DNA of 64,000 nucleotides from an uncultured Roseburia sp. Lineage in GTDB: Bacteria > Bacillota > Clostridia > Lachnospirales > Lachnospiraceae. The notes beneath the pieces were generated by a model. It was not told the origin of the DNA and ran no database searches. It worked only from the letters and a program-made list of their open reading frames with translations. A program made the position numbers and the translations under genes. Below, in pieces: positions 44,401-52,674 of the stretch (positions are counted from its first letter, which is position 1; every line of letters starts with the position of its first letter). The DNA lies in the NCBI GenBank assembly GCA_910584215.1, contig CAJTYI010000003.1, positions 20,754 to 84,753 on the forward strand, given 5' to 3'.

Positions 44401-44913
44401 CTACCAGATATCTTCCTCCGTCAAACTGATTTTCAGCTTCCTCGTCGCACGGTACAGACGACTTTTGATTGTGCTGACATTTTCCCCCAGCACATCCGCA
44501 ATCTCGCTGATTTTTAACTCTTCAAAGTAGCGCAGACGCAAAACGGCCTGATCTTCCATGGATAATTCCGCGATTGCGCGCTGCAAGTCCAGATTTTCAT
44601 AGTGATCTTCCGCCCCCGGCTCTGCCGTTATGTTCTCAAGCGGTACATACCCCGGCCGTTTCAACAGCTTGAACGTCTCATTTAACATAACCCGATATAG
44701 CCAAGTCCCTACATATTGCCGTTTCATGAGTTTTTCGCTGTTTAAAATCGCCTGATACGCGCCGTTTTGTACGATATCTTCCGCGTCGGCCGCATTTCTG
44801 ACATAACTGTAAGCCAGGCGGTAATATCTGTCATAATTTTCCAACAATGTTTCCGCCACCAACTGTTGGTTTTTCGCTTTCTGTGAAAAAATTGCCAAAC
44901 GGTTCACCTCCAT
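44401..44913 (-). CDS. ECF-type RNA polymerase sigma factor (SigV-like)
   Basis: A 170-residue ECF sigma factor: region 2 in YDRYYRLAYSYVRNAADAEDIVQNGAYQAI, and region 4 in LSMEDQAVLRLRYFEELKISEIADVLGENVSTIKSRLYRATRKLK. The RsiV-like gene downstream makes it a SigV-type envelope-stress sigma factor (inference from context). The first ATG is followed at once by GGAGGTG, which better suits a TTG start five codons in (44896-44898), so the N-terminus is uncertain. A candidate ECF promoter lies upstream. Confidence 0.9.
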   Translation of the reverse strand: MEVNRLAIFSQKAKNQQLVAETLLENYDRYYRLAYSYVRNAADAEDIVQNGAYQAILNSEKLMKRQYVGTWLYRVMLNETFKLLKRPGYVPLENITAEPGAEDHYENLDLQRAIAELSMEDQAVLRLRYFEELKISEIADVLGENVSTIKSRLYRATRKLKISLTEEDIW

Positions 44914-44997
44914 CCTTTTTTATTTTTTCCATATGCGAATGGCCTAATCTTCGTCGGCATCCCCCTCCCCTATTCTTTTTTGTTTTCTAATGATTAG

Positions 44998-45023
44998 ATC
45001 GTTTCGGGAGGGAAAAAGTTTCG
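44998..45023 (-). promoter_or_regulatory. Candidate ECF promoter for the sigma/anti-sigma operon
   Basis: On the minus strand CGAAAC (45018-45023), a 16-bp spacer and CGAT (44998-45001) resemble the TGAAAC-N16-CGT(A/C) promoters of SigV/SigW-type factors, about 85 bp before the start. It would give autoregulation. Confidence 0.45.
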
Positions 45024-45060
45024 TTCCAACAAAAAATTATTTTAATTAAGCCCCCTGGGC

Positions 45061-45093
45061 AATCGAGTAGGGGAGATTTCTTCCCTACTCGCC
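45061..45093. repeat. Hairpin motif related to 33236-33275
   Basis: GAGTAGGG...CCCTACTC (45065-45090) forms an 8-bp hairpin. The first 18 nt, GCAATCGAGTAGGGGAGA, match GCAATCGAATAGGGGAGA on the minus strand of the 33236-33275 region with one difference. Confidence 0.65.
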
Positions 45094-45146
45094 GCGCGGG
45101 GTGCGTGCTGCAACAGCAGCTATTTTCACTTCGCGCCCATGTGCAT

Positions 45147-45183
45147 AAAAAAACTGCCGGAAAGATTAACAATCCGACAGTTT
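45147..45183 (-). terminator. Terminator of the fibronectin-III protein gene
   Basis: Minus strand: AAACTGTCGGA and TCCGGCAGTTT pair around an 11-nt loop and are followed by TTTT. It lies 20 bp after the gene's stop. Confidence 0.85.
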
Positions 45184-45203
45184 CCTATGTACATATTTAT
45201 ATG

Positions 45204-46478
45204 TTAGTTATACACGTAAAATTTTCCCGACGAGCTGTACCATACACGTACAGTATAGCTGTTTTTGCTTACATAAGCCGGGTAAGATTTCTTGCCTTTT
45301 TTGTAAACCGGCACAATCCGAATATAGTAATCCGTACCCTTTTTTATATTCTTCTTGAGCAATAAGTTGGTCTTCGTAGTGGTTCCCATCTTCTTAAATG
45401 TACTCGCGGTATTACCAGTCGCCATATAGACGTTATAGCTGCTTGCGCCCTTGAATTTTTTCCAGCTCACTTTCATCTTGCTGCCGCTTTTTTTCACCGT
45501 CGCTTTATCCAAAATACGGCTGGTATACTGATATGCGGACCAGCTGCTGTACGATTTGTTGTTGTCCGCAATATTGACATAAGCCCGGATACGGTACTTG
45601 TAGATCTGAGCGGTCTTTAACTTTTTATTTAACAAGTACAGATAATCAGATGATGAAGATTGCTTTATGACCGTTTTTTTACCATTATATGCATAAATTT
45701 CTACTTCATATCCATCGGCAACCTTACACCTGTTCCATTCAAAGTGCAGCGATCCACTGGAGCTAAAATACGTCACCTCCAAGCCGCTAACGCCTTTGGG
45801 AAGTGTTGGACAATTCCATTTTGAAGTCGAACTTTCCGTCGCCGCAAAGCCTGTACTTGCCTCCGTGCGAACCGGCATAATTTCAATATCGTAATCCGTA
45901 TCGCTCTGTAAACCGTTGATGGTGATACTGTTTGTTGCGGTTGATACTACAGAATTTGAGTCAGAGTTAGCGGTTGCCAGGTGATAGGATACATTGTAAG
46001 AGGTCGCCCCCGGGACAGCCTGCCAAGTAAAAGTCAGAGAATTCGTCGTTGATTTCGTTAATTTAACCGTTTCCGAAGGGGTAGATGCCGGCGCGGTAAC
46101 TACGGGAATCGGTGCAGACCAAACCGTATCTACAGGCGGCGTGCTGCTCAATCTCGAATCGTCCGACTTCCCGAATTGTACAAAATAAGTCTGCCCGGGT
46201 TTCAGGCTATAAAAATATTCGGATGTATTATATGAATAATCATAGGTACACGGTGACATTGATATATTATCACTGATCTTTGTCCAAACTTTTTTGTCAT
46301 CGCCGAAAATCGCGTCCCATTCGACATTAATGCTGGTGCTCGTAGCCTGTGTCTGATGTATTCCTGTTGGTACAGTCGCTGCGTGTGCCTTGACTCGGCC
46401 AAAAGCCAGCACAGACAGTGCGATCATTACCATAGACAATACAGTCCACAACCTACTCCACGTTAATTTTGGTTTCAT
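45204..46478 (-). CDS. Secreted fibronectin type III repeat protein
   Basis: A 424-residue exported protein. The signal peptide WTVLSMVMIALSVLAFGRVKAHAA ends about residue 34. Then come about four FnIII-like units: 37-130 (TGIHQTQATSTSINVEWDA), 135-225 (VKLTKSTTNSLTFTWQAVPGATSYNVSY), 233-325 (VSGLEVTYFSSSGSLHFEWN) and 328-420 (ATVKKSGSKMKVSWKKFKGASSYNVYMA). The last is Lys-rich, a common pattern in Clostridia surface proteins. No enzyme domain, sortase motif or cell-wall repeat is seen, so attachment is unclear. GGAG precedes the ATG. Confidence 0.88.
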   Translation of the reverse strand: MKPKLTWSRLWTVLSMVMIALSVLAFGRVKAHAATVPTGIHQTQATSTSINVEWDAIFGDDKKVWTKISDNISMSPCTYDYSYNTSEYFYSLKPGQTYFVQFGKSDDSRLSSTPPVDTVWSAPIPVVTAPASTPSETVKLTKSTTNSLTFTWQAVPGATSYNVSYHLATANSDSNSVVSTATNSITINGLQSDTDYDIEIMPVRTEASTGFAATESSTSKWNCPTLPKGVSGLEVTYFSSSGSLHFEWNRCKVADGYEVEIYAYNGKKTVIKQSSSSDYLYLLNKKLKTAQIYKYRIRAYVNIADNNKSYSSWSAYQYTSRILDKATVKKSGSKMKVSWKKFKGASSYNVYMATGNTASTFKKMGTTTKTNLLLKKNIKKGTDYYIRIVPVYKKGKKSYPAYVSKNSYTVRVWYSSSGKFYVYN

Positions 46479-46657
46479 TTTTCACTCCATTTCTGCGCTG
46501 CTTATTGCGTATAACGAGTTTGTGGCAAGCAACGCGCAGACACAACCCCCACGACTGAAAATTTGTATTTAATTTTCAATCTCATTACGCTCCTTTGGTT
46601 CATTTTTTTATGGTATTATTTTAACTGATTTCCCATAAATATGCAAGAAGATATGCA

Positions 46658-46804
46658 TTATTTCCCACCGCAGCTAAACAGGTAATATCCGGCAAAAAGA
46701 CAGACCATGATAATGAAAAATGCCAAAAAGCTATTGTCTATGACAAACATCAAAAGCATTCCCAAAGCAAACACAAAAAGTGCAAAACCGATAATCTGTT
46801 CCAA
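46658..46804 (-). CDS. 48-residue membrane protein with TTG start
   Basis: The frame reads MEQIIGFALFVFALGMLLMF, then VIDNSFLAFFIIMVCLFAGY, then YLFSCGGK and a TAA stop. Two hydrophobic helices (about 4-22 and 27-43) are joined by a short polar turn. The TTG at 46802-46804 is preceded by GGGGAGG at 5 nt, an excellent site, and there is no in-frame ATG nearby upstream. It is monocistronic between the fibronectin-III gene and gerW. Function unknown; the size and two-helix design suggest a membrane-embedded partner or modulator. Confidence 0.7.
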   Translation of the reverse strand: MEQIIGFALFVFALGMLLMFVIDNSFLAFFIIMVCLFAGYYLFSCGGK

Positions 46805-46896
46805 TGATTCCTCCCCGTCATCTAATGCTTACCAGAAAAAGTGTCACGATACACCAAAATTTGTCCGCGTCACATATGATTTGCTGTAAATCGCAA

Positions 46897-46927
46897 CAAA
46901 AAAGCATATATTATTATAATATATGCT
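46897..46927 (-). terminator. Terminator of gerW
   Basis: Minus strand: AGCATATATTA and TAATATATGCT form a perfect 11-bp stem with a 3-nt loop, followed by TTTTTT. The gerW stop is about 40 bp upstream. Confidence 0.85.
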
Positions 46928-46967
46928 CTTGCAACACGAAAATGAAGTTTTTCATTGATATTTCAAG

Positions 46968-47399
46968 CTACTGACTGACGGAATTGCCAAGCATCTCCTC
47001 CATCTCTTTTCCTGCCGCCTCTTTTGCGTTCTGGTCTGCACTGTCTTTGCTCTCCGCTGTGTCTTTGTCTTTATTGACAAACCGGTCTACAAAATCGGGA
47101 ACCATATCCAAAACTTTCGTAATTCCATCCTGATTTTTGACGTTGACAAGTTTTGTCGTGCCGTTTTGGATGACCAGCACTGCGCTTGGATTAATCTTGC
47201 CTCCCATACCTCCGGCGCCGTTGTTGCTCTTTTCCTTGGAAAATGCGCCGGCCGCAACGCCAAACGATACGTCCACTAAGGGCAGAATGATCGTGTCTCC
47301 GATATTCACTGCATCTCCCACGACGGTTTTGGTGGTAATAAAACTGTCCATCCCTTTAAATAATGATTCTACGGTTGTGTGAAAACTATTGTCACTCAT
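46968..47399 (-). CDS. GerW/YtfJ-family sporulation protein
   Basis: A 143-residue protein: TTVESLFKGMDSFITTKTVVGDAVNIGDTIILPLVDVSFGVAAGAF, a Gly/Asn-rich loop (KSNNGAGGMGGKINPSAVLVIQNG) and VKNQDGITKVLDMVPDFVDRFV are the YtfJ hallmarks. GerW is needed for spore germination in Bacillus and is widespread in spore-formers. A polar, Asp/Lys-rich tail follows residue 112. It lies 16 bp after a DUF2953 gene, the same pairing as ytfI-ytfJ. Confidence 0.92.
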   Translation of the reverse strand: MSDNSFHTTVESLFKGMDSFITTKTVVGDAVNIGDTIILPLVDVSFGVAAGAFSKEKSNNGAGGMGGKINPSAVLVIQNGTTKLVNVKNQDGITKVLDMVPDFVDRFVNKDKDTAESKDSADQNAKEAAGKEMEEMLGNSVSQ

Positions 47400-47415
47400 T
47401 ATAATCCTCCATTCA

Positions 47416-48438
47416 TTACAATGATTTTATGAAACTTCTACATTCTTTCTTACATATGAGTCTGAGGAACGAGCACAGCACATGTATCAAATGCAAATGC
47501 CCGCGGGTAGAAAAATTTCCCCGCAGATATGAGATATCCGACGCAAAATCAGGACAGATCTGCACATCTTTTTGATACAAAAACGGGAGCGTCGCAAGTC
47601 CTCCAAGCACTTGTCCGGTGAGGGCAGGATCGCCGAGCGAAAAGACAATGTCTGTCTTCCATCTGCGAAAACGTAAATGCCTCAATAAATAGACGAGCTC
47701 TTTTCCTATGTACGACACGGCAATCCTGTTGGAATCCGTCACGATAGTATGCCATAACTCTTTCCCTTTTTGGCGCGCGTGAATCACACGGTCTATCAAC
47801 TGTAAAAACTTTTGTCTGGCTGTTTTTATTTTATCTATGATGCCCGCTATCGCGTGCCCTCGCGGTCTTCGACGGTTGGGATGATTGGCCCACGCCGGCC
47901 TCTTATCATCTGACGTTTCACCTGTGTGCGGCTGCACACTGCCGTCTGCGGAACTTTCTGTTGCATACATACCATCTGCCCGTTTTGCCTCGTGGCACTC
48001 CGACGCTTCGGCCATACCGTCTGCCCGCTTTGCCTCGTGGCACTCCGACGTTTCGGTGTTGCCGTCTGCCCGCTTTGCCTCATGGCATTCCGACGTTTCG
48101 GTGTTGCCGTCTGCTTGATCTTCTTCGCCTTGTCCCGGAACTGTCAACGCCATTTCCGGCGCTTCGTAAGAATCGGGCGCCTTGTCCTTTTTCTTTTTGG
48201 TAAAACCGAAGATCTTGAGGGAACTCTCGACCTCGCCGCCCGCATAAACGACGCCAAACGCCAATACATGCAGCAGCCAATGCAGCTCTGCCTTTAGATA
48301 TTTCTCTTCCTCTATGGTGCCGCTGATGCGATATCTGACAGGAACAAACAGTATAAGCGCAGCGGCGAGAAGAACAATGCCGATGATCACCGCTATGAGA
48401 ATTCCCAGAATTTTTAAAATTGTCAATATCACCGACAT
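47416..48438 (-). CDS. DUF2953 (YtfI-like) membrane protein with coding repeats
   Basis: A 340-residue protein with a membrane helix near the N-terminus (about 5-32), then FVPVRYRISGTIEEEKYLKAELHWLLHVLAFGVVYAGGEVESSLKIFGF, and a C-terminal DUF2953 domain (YVGKELVYLLRHLRFRRWKTDIVFSLGDPALTGQVLGGLATLPF). Between them, about residues 105-165, is a linker built from 15-residue units (ADGNTETSECHEAKR) encoded by 45-bp repeats. The gene precedes gerW; in Bacillus the pair ytfI-ytfJ is conserved, so a sporulation role is likely. ATG start follows GAGAGGATGGC. Confidence 0.85.
   Translation of the reverse strand: MSVILTILKILGILIAVIIGIVLLAAALILFVPVRYRISGTIEEEKYLKAELHWLLHVLAFGVVYAGGEVESSLKIFGFTKKKKDKAPDSYEAPEMALTVPGQGEEDQADGNTETSECHEAKRADGNTETSECHEAKRADGMAEASECHEAKRADGMYATESSADGSVQPHTGETSDDKRPAWANHPNRRRPRGHAIAGIIDKIKTARQKFLQLIDRVIHARQKGKELWHTIVTDSNRIAVSYIGKELVYLLRHLRFRRWKTDIVFSLGDPALTGQVLGGLATLPFLYQKDVQICPDFASDISYLRGNFSTRGHLHLIHVLCSFLRLICKKECRSFIKSL
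47972..48106 (-). repeat. Three 45-bp tandem repeats within the DUF2953 gene
   Basis: Units at 47972-48016, 48017-48061 and 48062-48106, plus a partial unit after. The last two differ at only two positions; the first is more diverged. Each encodes 15 residues with the invariant SECHEAKRADG core, so length changes keep the frame. Confidence 0.9.
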
Positions 48439-48480
48439 GCCATCCTCTCAATTTCAGTTACGATTCACACGCTGTCTTAT

Positions 48481-48786
48481 TCAAATAAAATATTCTCTCA
48501 AGGCAAAGCCTCCCGTATTTTTGTATACCTCAAGTACAATCTTTGCCGCCGTCTCTATGGCTTCCTCATATCCTTTTGCCAGACCCAGGACATAGATTTG
48601 ACTTTTGGGATACGCCTTTTGCAGCAATTCATACGATGGTATGATATCCAGAAGATTCTGTGGGTTTGATGCCAGCGCTATCACATATACCGAACACTGT
48701 CCCGCATTGTGGCGTATCTTCCATTTTACCTTGTCGGCATGAGATCCGATGCCGTCCCCCACATACAATCGTTTATGCCATTTCAT
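48481..48786 (-). CDS. Uncharacterised 101-residue protein
   Basis: Starts MKWHKRLYVGDGIGSHADKVKWKIRHNAGQCSVYVIALASNPQNLLDIIPSYEL, then SQIYVLGLAKGYEEAIETAAKIVLEVYKNTGGFALREYF. No signal or membrane segment. The alternation suggests a small alpha/beta fold with a YVIAL and a IYVLGLA strand. I recognise no named family. GAGG lies 6 nt before the ATG at 48784-48786. It lies between the Nudix gene and the DUF2953 gene, spaced 21 and 42 bp, so co-transcription is likely. Confidence 0.75.
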   Translation of the reverse strand: MKWHKRLYVGDGIGSHADKVKWKIRHNAGQCSVYVIALASNPQNLLDIIPSYELLQKAYPKSQIYVLGLAKGYEEAIETAAKIVLEVYKNTGGFALREYFI

Positions 48787-48807
48787 AAAAATCCTCATTC
48801 ACAGCAT

Positions 48808-49260
48808 TTAAAAATACTTATGGTTTCCCCACAAATTACTTCTTTTCAATTCAAGATATTCATTGTAAGCTTTCTCTAAAATTTGTTTTTCATTTGGAAA
48901 TTTCAGCAGATGATACGCTTCATGATACTTATAATACCCGGAATCTACAAAATATTCTTCCCGCTGCGGCTTGCTGTAATAATTATCTGCCATCATCAAA
49001 TACCAGTGGACTTCTTTTTCCACCGTATCTTCCGGTATGGTAAACGTGTACTGGCTCTTACCGACGTATTTGATAATGGCAGCTTTGGCACTCGTCTCCT
49101 CCAATACTTCCCGCATTGCCGTCTCTTTGAACTCTTCGCCCGGCTCCACGGTTCCCTTGGGCAGCACCCAGCCCTCATACTTGTTCTTATAATTTTTATA
49201 CAAGAGCAAGATCTTACCACGAAATATTACCACACCACCGCAGCTCGTTGCTTCTATCAT
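48808..49260 (-). CDS. Nudix hydrolase
   Basis: A 150-residue Nudix protein: SCGGVVIFRGKILLLYKN, then the Nudix box GTVEPGEEFKETAMREVLEETS, in which the last Gly is replaced by Ser. The C-terminal EKQILEKAYNEYLELK is helical. It resembles Ap4A- or mutT-type housekeeping enzymes, but the substrate is not determined. AGGAGG lies 7 nt before the ATG at 49258-49260; the frame extends eight codons further without support. Confidence 0.9.
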   Translation of the reverse strand: MIEATSCGGVVIFRGKILLLYKNYKNKYEGWVLPKGTVEPGEEFKETAMREVLEETSAKAAIIKYVGKSQYTFTIPEDTVEKEVHWYLMMADNYYSKPQREEYFVDSGYYKYHEAYHLLKFPNEKQILEKAYNEYLELKRSNLWGNHKYF

Positions 49261-49351
49261 TGCAATACCTCCTGATGTGGTCACTCTTTATTCTTTAGTA
49301 TAATACTTTTTGTGGTTGACTGCAACTAAAATAGAAAAAGAATCCCGTCCG

Positions 49352-49855
49352 TCAGGATAGTGCCAGAAATGCGTCGCGCAGAGCCTCGGCGGTTTCTGTA
49401 TCGGACATCACAAACAAAATCACATCCCCGTTGCTCTCAACAATCACACTCTCCGCCTCCACACAAACCCATTTTTTCGGGTCTGCGTTGTCCGCAATCT
49501 CCCGCTTTGCATTGTCGATATCGTCCCCGTTGACGCGAAGCACGACACACTGGTAGGGGTCGACATTAATTAAAGGCACAGAGTAGACTGCATCCGAAAA
49601 AGACACCGCCTCGGTACCCAAAATATAGACTGCCTCCTCCGCCGCCATCGTGCTGGTGACATACTCTTCCATTTTGCTGCGCATGTCGTCACTGACATTG
49701 GCTGTTTCATATACGCGGCCCAAAATCTCCTCGCAGCTTCCCTCAATATGAAAATCCTCGTTTGGCTTCTGCCCTTCTCCACAGGCTCCCAAAAACAGCG
49801 TGCTCACAAAAAGACATACCGCCGCCAGACAGCCGATTCGTTTTTTTACTCTCAT
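49352..49855 (-). CDS. Small lipoprotein, possibly DUF4358-like
   Basis: A 167-residue lipoprotein: basic MRVKKRIG, hydrophobic CLAAVCLFVSTLFLGAC with the lipobox LGAC, then a soluble domain (ILGRVYETANVSDDMRSKMEEY; EEAVYILGTEAVSFSDAVYSVPLINVDPYQCVVLRVN; IVESNGDVILFVMSDTETAEAL). The pattern resembles DUF4358 proteins of Clostridia, which is a tentative match. The ATG at 49853-49855 follows AAGGAG by 7 nt; the frame is open 60 codons further upstream but has no signal there. Confidence 0.72.
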   Translation of the reverse strand: MRVKKRIGCLAAVCLFVSTLFLGACGEGQKPNEDFHIEGSCEEILGRVYETANVSDDMRSKMEEYVTSTMAAEEAVYILGTEAVSFSDAVYSVPLINVDPYQCVVLRVNGDDIDNAKREIADNADPKKWVCVEAESVIVESNGDVILFVMSDTETAEALRDAFLALS

Positions 49856-49913
49856 CGTTCTTCTCCTTCTCTTAAAATGATACCCAAAATCATAAAAATT
49901 ATGATTGCAAGCG

Positions 49914-51359
49914 TTATTGTTTATAATAACTGTCAAAAATTTCTTTCGCGATCGGCAGGGCATACTCACTGCCGGAACCAGCCCGCTCTGCCAAAACCGC
50001 CACTGCGATATCCTCCTTTCCGTCCATATGTGCATATCCTACAAACCACGAGTGCGAGGAATCAGAGCCGGTATGGTATTCCGCCGAGCCCGTCTTTCCC
50101 GCAACCTCGTAGGAGGTATCCTTTAGTTTTCTGCCAGTCCCTTCTTTTACCACATTCTTTAAAAACTCCTGCATGACGGCCGCGGTCTCCGGTGTAATCA
50201 GCTCCTTGTATTCCACTGCCTTGTACGATTCCACGACACCCTGGTTGGCATTTTCAATGCGCTCGATCACATAAGGTTTCATCAACATGCCATCGTTGGC
50301 GATCGCACAGGTAATGAGCGCCATATGAAACGGGGTCACCAGCGTCTTTCCCTGCCCGATGGATGTTTCCATAATGTCCGCCGCACTATCCCCCTCCTTT
50401 AGCACAAAGCTGCTCTGCTTATATTCTAATGGCAGCGGGAGGCCGGAATTAAACAGCATATTGTTGCACAGCTCCCCGAAACGCGTGATATCAAGATCGA
50501 GCCCCAGCGAAGCGTAGGAAGTATTGCAGGAACGGGCAAACGAACTCATAAGATCTTCCTCGCCATGTCTGGTGTTGCCATAACAGTGGATAACATTATT
50601 GTCTACGGTCACAACGCCGCTGCAGTTATAATGATAATTTTCATAATCGGGGTGCTCCGCCAGATATTCCAGTGTCGTCAATATTTTAAAGGTAGAACCC
50701 GGCGGATATAAGCCCTGCGTGGCACGGTTTAGAAGCTGCGATTTATCGTTATCTTCCGCGGTCAAAAGGCTCCAGTCCTCCACGACCGTATTCGGGTTAT
50801 AGTCAGGCTTCGATACCATCGCCAGTATTTTACCCGTGGCAGGTTCCATCACCACTACGGCGCCGCGGTAAACGCCGATCGCCTCATACGCCGCTTTCTG
50901 AAGATCAAACGACAGCGTCGTCACGACATGATCTCCCCGGTTTTTGACAGCCCGCAAATCCTCGATGACTTTTTCGGCCGCAGACACATTGGAACGCAGC
51001 AGATGAAAATTTTCTAAGGCCTCAATCCCTGTTTTTCCATGGGTACTGTACCCGACCACATGGGCAAACATATTGTCGTAGGGATAGTATCTGACCTCCG
51101 CGCCGTCCGCGCCAGTCAGTGTTTCCGCCACAACCACGCCGTCCGCAGTGCTGATACTGCCCCGCACCACCTGCTGTTCAAACAATTCCTGGCGCTTATT
51201 GTACGGATTATTGATAAATTTCTCGCCAAGCGCCGCCTCGAAGTAGATCAGATATCCCATGAGCAGCACAAATATGGCAAGAAATGAGTAAGCGACGACC
51301 GCAAACTCTCTATTGTGACCGGACTTTTTGGTATGCTTGTCCCTGCTTTTTTCTTCCAT
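49914..51359 (-). CDS. Class B penicillin-binding protein 2 (PbpA/FtsI-type transpeptidase)
   Basis: Cross-links peptidoglycan outside the membrane. The 481-residue protein has one membrane helix (about 20-42), the N-terminal pedestal with VVRGSISTADGVVVAET, and the transpeptidase domain with the catalytic PPGSTFKILT (SxxK), RSCNTSYAS (SxN) and EVAGKTGSAEY (KTG). It is shorter than division PBPs and lacks PASTA repeats. Its start lies inside the end of the FtsW/RodA gene, so the two are coupled and should form one synthase complex. GGGAGAGG precedes the ATG at 51357-51359. Confidence 0.93.
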   Translation of the reverse strand: MEEKSRDKHTKKSGHNREFAVVAYSFLAIFVLLMGYLIYFEAALGEKFINNPYNKRQELFEQQVVRGSISTADGVVVAETLTGADGAEVRYYPYDNMFAHVVGYSTHGKTGIEALENFHLLRSNVSAAEKVIEDLRAVKNRGDHVVTTLSFDLQKAAYEAIGVYRGAVVVMEPATGKILAMVSKPDYNPNTVVEDWSLLTAEDNDKSQLLNRATQGLYPPGSTFKILTTLEYLAEHPDYENYHYNCSGVVTVDNNVIHCYGNTRHGEEDLMSSFARSCNTSYASLGLDLDITRFGELCNNMLFNSGLPLPLEYKQSSFVLKEGDSAADIMETSIGQGKTLVTPFHMALITCAIANDGMLMKPYVIERIENANQGVVESYKAVEYKELITPETAAVMQEFLKNVVKEGTGRKLKDTSYEVAGKTGSAEYHTGSDSSHSWFVGYAHMDGKEDIAVAVLAERAGSGSEYALPIAKEIFDSYYKQ

Positions 51360-52674
51360 TGTCCTCTCCCTCATCCTGTCTTAAGACGCATAGTCCCTGT
51401 ATCACAGCAAAAATAATCATCGTTGCCAGCAGCGAACTGCCCCCGTAACTTACCAGAGGCAGTGTAACGCCGGTAGAGGGAATCAGTTTGATCGCGCCGC
51501 CGACGGTCAAAAATATCTGAAACCCGTAAACGATGCCAAACCCAAGCGCCAGTAATTTGTAGAACTGATCTTTCATCTGCATGGCAACATTTAGAAAGAT
51601 CAAAAAACAGCTGGCGCACACCATAATCAGACAGAGCGCAAAAATTGCCCCCATCTCCTCGGCAATCGCCGAAAATATAAAATCCTGTTCGACAACCGGT
51701 ATCTTATTCGGCATCCCCTGGCCAAGCCCCATGCCAAACCAGCCGCCGGTGCCAATGGCAAACAGCGATTGACAGATCTGGTAGCCTTCATTATCGATCA
51801 CACTCAAAGGGTCTTTCCATGCCACTACCCGCACCTGAACATGCGTAAACATTCGGTAGGCGACCATAGCCGCGATACTGCCGCAGAGCATGCCGCTGGC
51901 AAAATAAAACAGCTTTCTTGTCGCGACATAGAGCATAATCAGATAAGTGATAAAATAGATTAAGGCGCCGCCCAGGTCTCTGGACATCACAAGAATCAAA
52001 ACATGCACCGCCGCAACCGCGGTGGCGATGCAGACAGTCTTAAAGTTTGGGTTTTGGCAGAGCATACAGGCCACAAAAAATACAAATAATATTTTGATAA
52101 ACTCCGAGGGCTGTATCGTAAACAATCCGGCAATACTGATGGAAATCTTTGCACCGTAGCTCGTCTTGCCCAAAACTGCAACGGCCAACAGTCCGGCGAT
52201 GCCCACGAGGGCATACACCCATGTCATTCGTTTCCAAAAAGTAATCTTGCGTATCAGCAGAGGTATCAGCATTGTCAGCACAACCGCTGCAAGCGCGATA
52301 ATATACTGCTTGATCGCCCGCTCGATCGACAAACGCGTCAATATGGTAAAACCAATGATGAGCAGCATACACATATTGTTTGCCAGCAGCATAGAGGCAC
52401 CGCTGTAAAATAGCTGATAGCAGGTGAGCGTGATCGAGATCAGTATGACCTGGAAAAGATAAAATATGATCACTCTCCAATCATCCTGCACCGCGTAGAG
52501 AGCCAAAAATGCACTGAAATGTATCACATACATCAAAACCCGCTGCCACAGAAAAATCCTGTCCTTTTTCTTTTGATTTCTATTGCCCCGAAATACGGCA
52601 AAACACATAAATGTGTAGAGGGCAAACAAAAACATCATCAGATATTTTGAAATCTCTACAATTAATATCGTCAT
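51310..52674 (-). CDS. FtsW/RodA/SpoVE-family peptidoglycan glycosyltransferase
   Basis: A 454-residue SEDS protein with about ten membrane helices. Conserved elements: FTIQPSEFIKILFVFFVACML (PSE with the catalytic-region glutamate environment), SRDLGGALIYF with the conserved Asp, GMGLGQG, IPVVEQDFIFSAIAEEMGA, and PSTGVTLPLVSYGGSSLLATM. It overlaps the PBP gene by 50 bp and starts directly after the U32-family stop. Which of FtsW, RodA or SpoVE it equals is not clear. Confidence 0.93.
   Translation of the reverse strand: MTILIVEISKYLMMFLFALYTFMCFAVFRGNRNQKKKDRIFLWQRVLMYVIHFSAFLALYAVQDDWRVIIFYLFQVILISITLTCYQLFYSGASMLLANNMCMLLIIGFTILTRLSIERAIKQYIIALAAVVLTMLIPLLIRKITFWKRMTWVYALVGIAGLLAVAVLGKTSYGAKISISIAGLFTIQPSEFIKILFVFFVACMLCQNPNFKTVCIATAVAAVHVLILVMSRDLGGALIYFITYLIMLYVATRKLFYFASGMLCGSIAAMVAYRMFTHVQVRVVAWKDPLSVIDNEGYQICQSLFAIGTGGWFGMGLGQGMPNKIPVVEQDFIFSAIAEEMGAIFALCLIMVCASCFLIFLNVAMQMKDQFYKLLALGFGIVYGFQIFLTVGGAIKLIPSTGVTLPLVSYGGSSLLATMIIFAVIQGLCVLRQDEGEDNGRKKQGQAYQKVRSQ

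Noticed and set aside
46707..46889. 60-codon plus-strand frame
   Set aside because: It lies antisense to the TTG-start membrane protein, is polar and Lys/Ser-rich with no ribosome-binding site; the minus strand explains the region better.
47972..48106. Possible CRISPR array
   Set aside because: The 45-bp units adjoin without unique spacers and keep the reading frame of a DUF2953 gene; no cas genes are near.
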